Below are positions 30,664 through 37,416 of a stretch of 41,559 nt of DNA, in pieces. The notes beneath the pieces are model-generated. The model was not told where the DNA came from. It worked only from the letters and a program-made list of their open reading frames with translations, and made no database searches. The DNA is taken from assembly GCF_018982945.1 (NCBI RefSeq), contig NZ_JABRXE010000014.1, positions 1 through 41,559 on the forward strand, read 5' to 3'. The first letter of the stretch is position 1; each line of letters begins with the position of its first letter. The position numbers and the translations under genes were made by a program. This DNA comes from Anaerostipes faecalis (GTDB lineage Bacteria > Bacillota > Clostridia > Lachnospirales > Lachnospiraceae).

Positions 30664-30984
30664 ATGGGATTTTTTGATTTTTTAAAACAGGCGAATATTA
30701 ATCAAGGGATAGAGGAATATAAAAAGACTGCTGGTGCAGTTCTGCTGGATGTTCGTACGCCGCAGGAATATCAGGAAGGGCATATACCAGAAAGTAAAAA
30801 TGTGCCATTGCAACAACTTAACAATGTTGTTTCGGTAGTGAAGAATACAGAAATACCGCTGTTTGTATACTGTTATTCCGGAGCCCGAAGTCGTCAAGCA
30901 ACTGGGATGTTGCAACGAATGGGATATTCTAAAGTAAATAATATTGGTGGCATTGCTGCTTATTCAGGAAAGGTGGAAAAATAA
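30664..30984 (+). CDS. Single-domain rhodanese
   Basis: 106 residues. LLDVRTPQEYQEGHIPESKN then VPLQQL is the rhodanese entry motif, and CYSGARSRQA (~72-81) the active-site loop with the persulfide-bearing cysteine. An N-terminal MGFFDFLKQANINQGIEEY is typical of Clostridia rhodaneses. No signal peptide. AGGAGGTG lies before ATG 30664. The stop (30982-30984) is one base before the CoA-disulfide reductase start, so translation is coupled. Likely role: moves sulfane sulfur between thioredoxin or CoA persulfide and acceptors. Confidence 0.9.
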   Translation: MGFFDFLKQANINQGIEEYKKTAGAVLLDVRTPQEYQEGHIPESKNVPLQQLNNVVSVVKNTEIPLFVYCYSGARSRQATGMLQRMGYSKVNNIGGIAAYSGKVEK

Positions 30985-30985
30985 G

Positions 30986-32677
30986 ATGAAGGTAATAATC
31001 GTAGGCGGTGTAGCCGGAGGAGCTACAGCTGCAGCAAGAATACGAAGATTGGATGAACATGCAGAAATTACTGTGTTTGAAAGATCCGGATACATATCCT
31101 ATGCGAATTGTGGGCTTCCATATTATATCGGAGACGTGATCACAGACCCGGAAGAACTTACACTACAGACACCAGAGAGTTTTTTTAAACGATTCCGTAT
31201 TAACATGAAAATTCATCATGAAGTTATCTCCATACATCCGGAACGAAAAACGGTTTCAGTGAAAAATTTAGAGAATGGTGAGATATTTGAAGAAAACTAT
31301 GATAAGCTGATCCTCTCTCCAGGTGCAAAGCCAACACAGCCGAGACTTCCCGGAGTAGGTATGGATAAACTTTTTACACTTCGTACTGTAGAAGACACTT
31401 TTCGGATAAAGGAATATATAAATAAGAATCATCCAAAATCGGCTGTATTGGCAGGTGGCGGTTTTATTGGTCTGGAATTGGCAGAAAATTTGAGGGAGCT
31501 TGGCATGGATGTTACAATTGTCCAGCGGCCTAAGCAGCTGATGAACCCATTTGACCCGGATATGGCATCCATGATCCATAATGAAATGAGAAAGCATGGG
31601 ATAAAACTGGTACTGGGCTATACAGTAGAAGGATTTAAAGAAAAGGACAATGGAGTAGAGGTTCTATTAAAAGATAATCCATCCCTTCAGGCTGATATGG
31701 TGGTGCTGGCAATCGGAGTTACACCAGACACAGCATTAGCAAAAGAAGCTGGTCTGGAACTTGGCATCAAGGGAAGTATCGTAGTGAATGACAGAATGGA
31801 AACTTCTGTACCGGATATTTATGCAGCAGGTGATGCAGTTCAGGTAAAACATTATGTTACGGGTGATGATGCGCTGATCTCTTTGGCCGGACCAGCCAAC
31901 AAGCAGGGCAGGATCATCGCTGATAATATTTGTGGTGGTGACAGCCGTTACCTGGGCAGTCAGGGAAGCTCCGTTATCAAAGTATTTGATATGACAGCAG
32001 CCACTACAGGTATCAATGAAACCAATGCCAAAAAGTCAGGATTAGATGTAGATACAGTAATTCTTTCTCCTATGAGTCATGCCGGTTACTATCCTGGTGG
32101 AAAAGTGATGACCATGAAGGTGGTTTTTGAAAAAGAGACTTATCGTTTGCTTGGTGCTCAGATTATTGGATATGAAGGAGTTGATAAACGTATTGATGTG
32201 CTGGCAACAGCAATTCATGCAGGGCTGAAGGCAACCCAGCTGAAAGATCTGGATCTTGCATATGCACCGCCGTATTCCTCTGCCAAGGATCCTGTAAATA
32301 TGGCAGGATTCATGATAGACAATATAGCAAAAGGTACCTTAAAACAATGGCATCTGGAAGATATGGATAAGATTTCTAAAGATAAAAGTGTTGTATTGCT
32401 GGATGTGAGAACTGTAGGTGAGTTTAACAGGGGGCATATGGATGGATTCAGAAATATTCCTGTAGATGAACTAAGGGAACGTATCAATGAAATTGAGAAG
32501 GGAAAGCCTGTTTACTTGATATGCCAAAGTGGTCTGCGCAGCTACATTGCCAGCCGTATTCTGGAAGGAAACGGTTATGAAACATACAACTTCTCCGGTG
32601 GATTCCGCTTCTATGATGCAGTGGTTAATGACCGTGCGTTGATTGAAAGGGCATATGCATGTGGTATGGATTATTAA
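30986..32677 (+). CDS. CoA-disulfide reductase / NADH oxidase family with C-terminal rhodanese
   Basis: 563 residues from ATG 30986 (the frame from 30944 overlaps the rhodanese gene). FAD-binding MKVIIVGGVAGGATAAARIR at the start, the redox cysteine in YISYANCGLPYY (about C42), NAD-binding GGGFIGLELAENL (~158-170), and DIYAAGDAVQV (~276-286). The last ~100 residues are a rhodanese domain with LLDVRTVGEFNRGH and active-site CQSGLRS. This matches the CoADR-RHD fusion family, which reduces CoA-persulfide/polysulfide or CoA disulfide with NAD(P)H. Last gene of the trx-rhd-cdr operon; a bidirectional terminator follows (32722-32769). Confidence 0.92.
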   Translation: MKVIIVGGVAGGATAAARIRRLDEHAEITVFERSGYISYANCGLPYYIGDVITDPEELTLQTPESFFKRFRINMKIHHEVISIHPERKTVSVKNLENGEIFEENYDKLILSPGAKPTQPRLPGVGMDKLFTLRTVEDTFRIKEYINKNHPKSAVLAGGGFIGLELAENLRELGMDVTIVQRPKQLMNPFDPDMASMIHNEMRKHGIKLVLGYTVEGFKEKDNGVEVLLKDNPSLQADMVVLAIGVTPDTALAKEAGLELGIKGSIVVNDRMETSVPDIYAAGDAVQVKHYVTGDDALISLAGPANKQGRIIADNICGGDSRYLGSQGSSVIKVFDMTAATTGINETNAKKSGLDVDTVILSPMSHAGYYPGGKVMTMKVVFEKETYRLLGAQIIGYEGVDKRIDVLATAIHAGLKATQLKDLDLAYAPPYSSAKDPVNMAGFMIDNIAKGTLKQWHLEDMDKISKDKSVVLLDVRTVGEFNRGHMDGFRNIPVDELRERINEIEKGKPVYLICQSGLRSYIASRILEGNGYETYNFSGGFRFYDAVVNDRALIERAYACGMDY

Positions 32678-32721
32678 AAAATAATCACAATAATTTTATA
32701 ATTTACTTGTAGCGTAAAAAG

Positions 32722-32769
32722 ATCCCCCATTTATTAGAATGACTTTCACAATTCTGATAAATGGAGGAT
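32722..32769. terminator. Bidirectional terminator between cdr and crp-like gene
   Basis: Arms ATCCCCCATTTATTAGAAT (32722-32740) and ATTCTGATAAATGGAGGAT (32751-32769) pair at 17 of 19 positions between two convergent genes. Confidence 0.75.
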
Positions 32770-32795
32770 TCTTTAGATGTCATAGAAAAACAGTT

Positions 32796-33455
32796 TTATG
32801 ATCTTTGTAGTGTTTCCAGTCTTTTCGAATCAAGGATGGTGATTTTGCCGCGTGAGAGTTTGACGAGACCATCGCCCTGAAAGTATCGAAGCATTCGAGT
32901 GATCACTTCCCTGTGGGAACCAAGATGGTTTGCGATAGTTTCGTGAGTGATTTTCAGTTCATTTGTTCCTTCGATAGAGGTCTCTTCTAAAAGAAATGAA
33001 GCAACACGCTTATCCAAACTCTTCCACATGATCTGTTCAATCAGCCACATGACATCAGAAAAACGGCTAGCCATTAATTCATTGGTATAGTTTGCGACGG
33101 GAGCCGATTCCTTCATGATGTCCTTATAGATTTCAGCAGGGATGATCCAAAGATCAGTATCTTTTTCTGCTTCAATGGTTACTTCAAATTGAATGGACTG
33201 CATGATACATGAGGCGGATAAAAGACACATATCCATATCGAACAGGCGGTAAAGTGTAATTTCTCGTCCTTCATCTGAAAGTATGTAAGTTCGAAGCTGC
33301 CCGGATTTAACCAGTAATAATCCAGTACAATCCAGGTTTCCGTTGTGAATGATCGTTCCTTTTTTTACATCCCGTGTAATCAAATTGTCTGAAATTACTT
33401 TTTTCTGTGCTGTATTTAAGTCATTCCATAGTGGAAAATAATTTTCGAAGCTCAT
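32796..33455 (-). CDS. Crp/Fnr-family transcriptional regulator
   Basis: 219 residues from ATG 33455 (AAAGGAGATAACTGTT before it). The N-terminal cyclic-nucleotide-binding-type barrel contains GTIIHNGNLDCTGLLLVKSG and LYRLFDMDMCLLSASCIM; the C-terminal winged helix shows ITHETIANHLGSHREVITRM then LRYFQGDGLVKLSRGKITIL. Cysteines in MCLLSASCIM (~81-90) and DC (~43) could sense sulfur or redox state; the classical FNR N-terminal Fe-S cysteine cluster is absent. It is divergent from the gene at 33590 over a palindrome containing both -35 boxes, and faces the trx-rhd-cdr operon, so it probably regulates this cargo. Confidence 0.88.
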   Translation of the reverse strand: MSFENYFPLWNDLNTAQKKVISDNLITRDVKKGTIIHNGNLDCTGLLLVKSGQLRTYILSDEGREITLYRLFDMDMCLLSASCIMQSIQFEVTIEAEKDTDLWIIPAEIYKDIMKESAPVANYTNELMASRFSDVMWLIEQIMWKSLDKRVASFLLEETSIEGTNELKITHETIANHLGSHREVITRMLRYFQGDGLVKLSRGKITILDSKRLETLQRS

Positions 33456-33479
33456 AACAGTTATCTCCTTTACGAACAT

Positions 33480-33545
33480 AGTATACTTACTTTTTTTAGA
33501 TGCGTCAATTATATAATTGACATATGCCATAAATAAAAATATACT
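33480..33545. promoter_or_regulatory. Divergent promoters sharing an 18-bp palindromic operator
   Basis: GTCAATTATATAATTGAC (33504-33521) is a perfect palindrome. Plus strand: -35 TTGACA (33517-33522), 17 bp, -10 TATACT (33540-33545). Minus strand: -35 TTGACG (33503-33508), 17 bp, -10 TATACT (33480-33485). A dimer on the palindrome would cover both -35 boxes. TTGACATATGCC (33517-33528) recurs at 35872-35883. Confidence 0.75.
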
Positions 33546-33589
33546 GACTATAGTACATGACTGTTGTGAATATGAGGGAGGGATAAATA

Positions 33590-34510
33590 ATGCAGGGAGA
33601 TGTCAGTTTTACATTTTTGGACCGAATTGAAGAAGTAGAACTGAATATTGTAGATAGACGATGGCAGTCTGCACTGGCATTGGCATTGACTTTGCCAGAT
33701 ATTTGCGGAGGTATTGCTTTCCCGGAAATTGTTAAACATTATCGAGATGGCCGGGTTATGCTGGATCGGCAAAAGAATCCGACCCGTGATGTGGGAACCC
33801 AGTATATTCGCTGGTTTGATGAATATGCAGGGGACTACTTTAAACTATCTCAATCCGATGAAAAGCCATATATTTGCGGAGAACGCTGTTGGCAGCTTCG
33901 ATGTGAATATCTTCATCAAAATAAAGGATTTTTGAATGATGAAAATAATATACGCTTTCATCTTGGACTAAACTGTGGAATGTCAGTTTGTCAGTTGGAA
34001 AGTATGAACATACAGGAGAACGGAAACGATATTCGTATAGACATAGAACAGTTTTGTCTGAGGATGTGCAAGGCAGCAAAGAGTTATTATGATAAAGTTC
34101 ATTTGGAAAAAGACTTTAGTCTCTATAATACACCAGTTTTGGATTTTATTCAGGTAACACAAAAAAAGAAAGCTGCTTCTATTATTGCACTGGTCTGTGG
34201 CAGTGAACGTTATGCAAAAGGATTAAAAGAAACATTGCAATTTATTTCAGATCAGATCATGCTGTTTTACACACCGGAAAGTGCTAAAACAAGATTAGGC
34301 AGACATAAGCCGGATCTTTGGATTGTTACCGAAGATATGACGAGCCAACCGAATCAGCCATGGCGTGCGGACAGGACAACACCTGTAATTTTAATCACAG
34401 GCAATCCTGATGCTGTTGAAATTAAAAAGAATTCAGGAAAACTAACTGTTCTTTCTATGCCATTATCAATAGTTGATTTGCGGAAAACCGTCGAAATATA
34501 TGTGTCGTGA
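33590..34510 (+). CDS. Unrecognised 306-residue protein with C-terminal receiver-like fold
   Basis: The N-terminal ~170 residues (LDRIEEVELNIVDRRWQSAL, ALALTLPDICGGIAFPEIVK, QYIRWFDEYAGDYF, CGERCWQLRCEYLHQNKGF) have the look of a family I have seen annotated only as hypothetical in Firmicutes. The C-terminal ~110 residues (ASIIALVCGSERYAKGLKET ... KPDLWIVTEDMTSQ ... TPVILITGNPDAVE) alternate strand and helix like a degenerate response-regulator receiver. GGGAGGGATAAATA precedes ATG 33590. Divergent from the Crp/Fnr gene and 10 bp from the coiled-coil gene, it is part of the cargo's regulated operon. The function is unknown; a HEPN-like or signalling role is conceivable from the R-x-x-x-L-H element but not shown. 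Confidence 0.65.
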   Translation: MQGDVSFTFLDRIEEVELNIVDRRWQSALALALTLPDICGGIAFPEIVKHYRDGRVMLDRQKNPTRDVGTQYIRWFDEYAGDYFKLSQSDEKPYICGERCWQLRCEYLHQNKGFLNDENNIRFHLGLNCGMSVCQLESMNIQENGNDIRIDIEQFCLRMCKAAKSYYDKVHLEKDFSLYNTPVLDFIQVTQKKKAASIIALVCGSERYAKGLKETLQFISDQIMLFYTPESAKTRLGRHKPDLWIVTEDMTSQPNQPWRADRTTPVILITGNPDAVEIKKNSGKLTVLSMPLSIVDLRKTVEIYVS

Positions 34511-34520
34511 GGAGAAGTTT

Positions 34521-34928
34521 ATGCTGTACATAATACTATTATTTGTATTTGTAGTTGTAGTTGTATATTTGATGATGCTTATGCGGAGACAGAAAGAAAA
34601 GATGAGCGAAATTAAAATACAAATAGATCAACTGCAAGCACAACATGATCGATTGCAGAAAGAAAGGGATCAGTTACAAGAACGGATGAATCATCTGGAA
34701 GAGCAACGAGAACACTTGCAAATGCAAACAGACCAGGCATTTCGGAGTGCTGATGAAATCGAGAAAATTTACGATGAGATATGGAATCATGCTAATACCA
34801 TTCACCTTTACTCTTCGTTAGCTGAAGAAGAAAGCAAATCTATAACAATGAAAGAAAAACAAAAAGAAATTATTCGAACAACTGAGGAAATTCTAAACAT
34901 CATATATAAATATAAAGGTAATGTATAA
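34521..34928 (+). CDS. Membrane-anchored coiled-coil protein
   Basis: 135 residues from ATG 34521 (GAGGAG 6 bases before). A single N-terminal transmembrane helix (LYIILLFVFVVVVVYLMMLM, 2-21) is followed by a long heptad-rich coiled coil (KIQIDQLQAQHDRLQKERDQ through ~90) and a helical tail. No enzymatic motif. It starts 10 bp after the preceding gene, so it is in the same operon and may anchor or scaffold that protein at the membrane. Family not recognised. Confidence 0.7.
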   Translation: MLYIILLFVFVVVVVYLMMLMRRQKEKMSEIKIQIDQLQAQHDRLQKERDQLQERMNHLEEQREHLQMQTDQAFRSADEIEKIYDEIWNHANTIHLYSSLAEEESKSITMKEKQKEIIRTTEEILNIIYKYKGNV

Positions 34929-35047
34929 TAAAAATATGTCATTGTAATGATTAGCGTTCAAGGTAAATTCTTATGTAATAATATCACAGAAGGATTTACC
35001 TTTTTCAGGTACAATAGAGATACAAAATTTGAAAGGGGAACAAAGCA

Positions 35048-35248
35048 TTGGCAAAAAGAATGGCAAGTGTCGATAAAAAAAGATGTGTTGCCTGCGGAGT
35101 ATGTGAAAATACTTGTCCGCTGGCAGCTGTCAAAGTTTACCATGGATGTTATGCTGTGGTAGAAGAAACAGTGTGTGTAGGATGTGGAAAATGTGCAAAG
35201 TCCTGTCCGGCAGGTTGTATTGAAATGAAAGAGAGGACAGCGATGTGA
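35048..35248 (+). CDS. Two [4Fe-4S] ferredoxin
   Basis: 66 residues starting at TTG 35048 (GAAAGGGGAAC upstream; the next ATG, 35060, is too far from a ribosome site). Two full clusters: CVACGVCENTCP and CVGCGKCAKSCP. Length and layout are those of clostridial 2[4Fe-4S] ferredoxins. The stop overlaps the start of the membrane Fe-S gene by 4 bp, so the two are coupled and presumably exchange electrons. Confidence 0.9.
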   Translation: MAKRMASVDKKRCVACGVCENTCPLAAVKVYHGCYAVVEETVCVGCGKCAKSCPAGCIEMKERTAM

Positions 35249-35829
35249 AGAAAAAGAAACATTGGTATGATTATTTATGGATATGGGCGATCCTTTATTT
35301 TGCTCTCGGTTTTTTTAATATTTTGTTTGCTTGGTTTGGGATGATTGATTTCCTGTTGCCGTTAGGAATAGCGATATTCGGTGAAAATAAATTTTTCTGT
35401 AATCATTTGTGTGGACGTGGCCAGCTTTTTAGTAAGCTCGGTGGGGATTTAAAATGCTCAAGAAATAAACCAACCCCGCGATGGATGAGTTCAAAATGGT
35501 TCCGATACGGCTTTTTGATATTTTTCCTTACAATGTTTGGGAATATGGTATTTCAGACATATTTAGTTGGTGCCGGATCATCATCCTTGCGTGAAGCCAT
35601 CAAATTATTCTGGACCTTCCGTGTTCCGTGGGGATGGACATACACTGCCGGAACAGTAGCTGATTGGGTGGCACAGTTTAGTTTTGGATTTTATAGTTTG
35701 ATGCTTACATCTTTGTTGTTAGGGTTGATCGTAATGGTGTTATATAAGCCACGAACCTGGTGTACATTTTGTCCAATGGGAACAATGACGCAGGGTATCT
35801 GTAAATTAAAAAATAATGAAAAGAAGTAA
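35245..35829 (+). CDS. NapH-like membrane Fe-S electron-transfer protein
   Basis: 194 residues from GTG 35245, overlapping the ferredoxin stop. Three to four transmembrane helices (~9-45, 88-108, 140-170) and two cysteine pairs at membrane borders: CNHLCGRGQLF (~51-61) and CTFCPMGTM (~174-182). This polyferredoxin/NapH/CcoG-like pattern marks a membrane electron conduit. The short length compared with NapH (~280) means the usual extra C-terminal ferredoxin domain is supplied by the separate ferredoxin gene. It probably passes electrons between the quinone pool or an outside donor and cytosolic sulfur chemistry; the true partner is unknown. Confidence 0.78.
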   Translation: MKKKKHWYDYLWIWAILYFALGFFNILFAWFGMIDFLLPLGIAIFGENKFFCNHLCGRGQLFSKLGGDLKCSRNKPTPRWMSSKWFRYGFLIFFLTMFGNMVFQTYLVGAGSSSLREAIKLFWTFRVPWGWTYTAGTVADWVAQFSFGFYSLMLTSLLLGLIVMVLYKPRTWCTFCPMGTMTQGICKLKNNEKK

Positions 35830-35846
35830 TACTATAAGGTGATTCA

Positions 35847-35900
35847 TAAAAGGCATATGTCAAAAACATTATTGACATATGCCTTTTATAGGGCTATTAT
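35847..35900 (+). promoter_or_regulatory. Promoter within a perfect 17-bp inverted repeat
   Basis: TAAAAGGCATATGTCAA (35847-35863) and TTGACATATGCCTTTTA (35872-35888) are perfect arms around an 8-base loop. The second arm starts with a -35 TTGACA; the -10 TATTAT is at 35895-35900 after 17 bp. It may serve as operator for the next gene and terminator for the previous one. It shares TTGACATATGCC with the divergent promoter at 33517. Confidence 0.7.
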
Positions 35901-35927
35901 ATAAGAAAAGCGAGAAAGGAGCAGTTT

Positions 35928-36701
35928 ATGCCGAGACCAGTAAAATGCAGAAAAGTCTGTCATTTCCCCAATGTTTTAGAATTTCTTCCGGCAGATGATA
36001 CTGAGAAAAAAACACCCATTGTTCTAACGGTAGATGAGTACGAGACAATCCGTCTTTTGGACAAGAAAGGTTACAGTCAGGAGCAGTGTGCAGCATCTAT
36101 GCAAGTCGCAAGAACAACGGTCCAGCGAATTTACGAGATCGCCAGGAAAAAGATTGCAGATGCACTTATCGACGGGCATCCACTCAAAATTGAGGGCGGA
36201 GATTTCAGAATCTGTGACGGTCAGAGCGGCAACTGCAGCTTTGGAGGATGTTACAAACAGGAAATTTACAAAAAATATGCAGCAGAAAAAGGAGAAGGTA
36301 TCATGAGAATAGCAGTAACATATGAAAATGGACAGATTTTCCAGCACTTTGGACACACAGAGACATTTAAGATTTACGATGTAGAGGAAGGAAAAGTAGT
36401 ACATTCAGAAGTAGTAGATACGAATGGAAGTGGACATGGCGCATTGGCAGGAGTTCTTAATGCATTGAATGCAGACGTTTTGATTTGTGGCGGAATTGGA
36501 GGCGGCGCACAGACAGCGTTAGCGGCAGCAGGCATCAAGCTTTTCGGAGGAGTTTCCGGAGATGCGGATGAAGCAGTAGAAGCTTTTATCAATGAAACAC
36601 TTGAGTATAATCCGGATGTGAAATGTTCTCATCACGAGCACAACAACGGGGAAGGACATACATGTGGCGAGCATGGATGTGGAAGCCACAGTTGTCATTA
36701 A
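35928..36701 (+). CDS. DUF134 - dinitrogenase iron-molybdenum cofactor (NifX/NifB-like) fusion
   Basis: 257 residues. Residues 1-100 are a DUF134 DNA-binding domain (MPRPVKCRKVCHFPNVLEFL, LTVDEYETIRLLDKKGYSQE, then MQVARTTVQRIYEIARKKIA). Residues ~125-230 are a NifX/NifB-type cofactor-binding domain (MRIAVTYENGQIFQHFGHTE, VLICGGIGGGAQTALAAAGI). The tail is very rich in His and Cys (CSHHEHNNGEG, CGEHGCGSHSCH), likely metal-binding. An ATG at 36303 could give the second domain alone. Known: DUF134 and NifX-like proteins occur with Fe-S/molybdenum or oxygen-response genes. It is the last gene of the cargo; its stop abuts the right direct repeat. Confidence 0.88.
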   Translation: MPRPVKCRKVCHFPNVLEFLPADDTEKKTPIVLTVDEYETIRLLDKKGYSQEQCAASMQVARTTVQRIYEIARKKIADALIDGHPLKIEGGDFRICDGQSGNCSFGGCYKQEIYKKYAAEKGEGIMRIAVTYENGQIFQHFGHTETFKIYDVEEGKVVHSEVVDTNGSGHGALAGVLNALNADVLICGGIGGGAQTALAAAGIKLFGGVSGDADEAVEAFINETLEYNPDVKCSHHEHNNGEGHTCGEHGCGSHSCH

Positions 36702-36740
36702 GAAGTGAGATTGCCATCGGATCATAAGATGAAAAAATAA
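36701..36740 (+). repeat. Right 40-bp direct repeat bounding the redox cargo
   Basis: Second copy of the repeat at 30201-30240 (38 of 40 identical, exactly 6,500 bp apart). Here it is not preceded by the rest of the sigma-like gene; it begins inside the stop codon of the DUF134-NifX gene. Confidence 0.9.
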
Positions 36741-36764
36741 AAGGTATTGATCTATAAAGAGGGA

Positions 36765-36812
36765 AGGGAACCCGCATCATCAAATTTGCTTGTGATGTCG
36801 GGTTCTCTTTTT
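36765..36812 (+). terminator. Terminator after the right repeat
   Basis: GAACCCG-ATCA and its partner TGAT-CGGGTTC (about 36768-36806) form a long stem followed by TTTTTA. It probably was the original terminator of the sigma-like gene before the 6.5-kb insert arrived. Confidence 0.7.
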
Positions 36813-36890
36813 ATTTGCATAATGATATACTTTTATTGTGGTTAGAAAAATAAAGCATGTACAAAACTCATAGGAGAAAGATGTATACTT

Positions 36891-37277
36891 ATGACAACAT
36901 TTGGTGATAAAATTAGGAAGTTGCGAAAAGAGAAAAAAATGACTCAACAAAAGCTGGGTGATATGGTGGGCGTTTCTCATAGAACAATTCGATCTTGGGA
37001 AGTTGAAGGACGATATCCGAAGCAGAGTAGTTTATATCAAAAACTGGCAGATGCATTTCAGTGTCAGGTTTCTTATCTTATGAATGATAATGAAACCGTG
37101 TGCTTGGGTAATGATGAGCCAAGTGAATATGCTGGTGCTAAACAGGCAAGGCAGATTCTTGAACAGGTAGCTGCTTTATTTGCCAGTGGAACTATGACCA
37201 ATGAGGACAAAACTATTTTCATGGATGAGATGACGAGACTTTATCTGGCATCAAAAAAGAACAGAAGAAAATGGTAA
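36891..37277 (+). CDS. XRE-family regulator
   Basis: 128 residues. Helix-turn-helix: TFGDKIRKLRKEKKMTQQKL then VGVSHRTIRSWEVEGRYPKQ. The C-terminal part (QARQILEQVAALFASGTMTN, EDKTIFMDEMTRLYLASKKN) parallels the tail of the ImmR-like protein at 26376-26828. AGGAGAAAG precedes ATG 36891. No ImmA-like gene adjoins it. Possibly a second regulator of the same element or the regulator of the AlbA_2 gene downstream. Confidence 0.82.
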   Translation: MTTFGDKIRKLRKEKKMTQQKLGDMVGVSHRTIRSWEVEGRYPKQSSLYQKLADAFQCQVSYLMNDNETVCLGNDEPSEYAGAKQARQILEQVAALFASGTMTNEDKTIFMDEMTRLYLASKKNRRKW

Positions 37278-37416
37278 GAAGAAATGAACTGTTTTGTTTT
37301 CTTGCTTGATAGAAAAGAAGAATAGAACGTATAATAGTGTTAATGATCCAGAGAAGATTGCTCTGGAAATAGAATTATTCGTACCAGTGGTGCGAGTATA
37401 GAGTAGGAGTGAAAGA

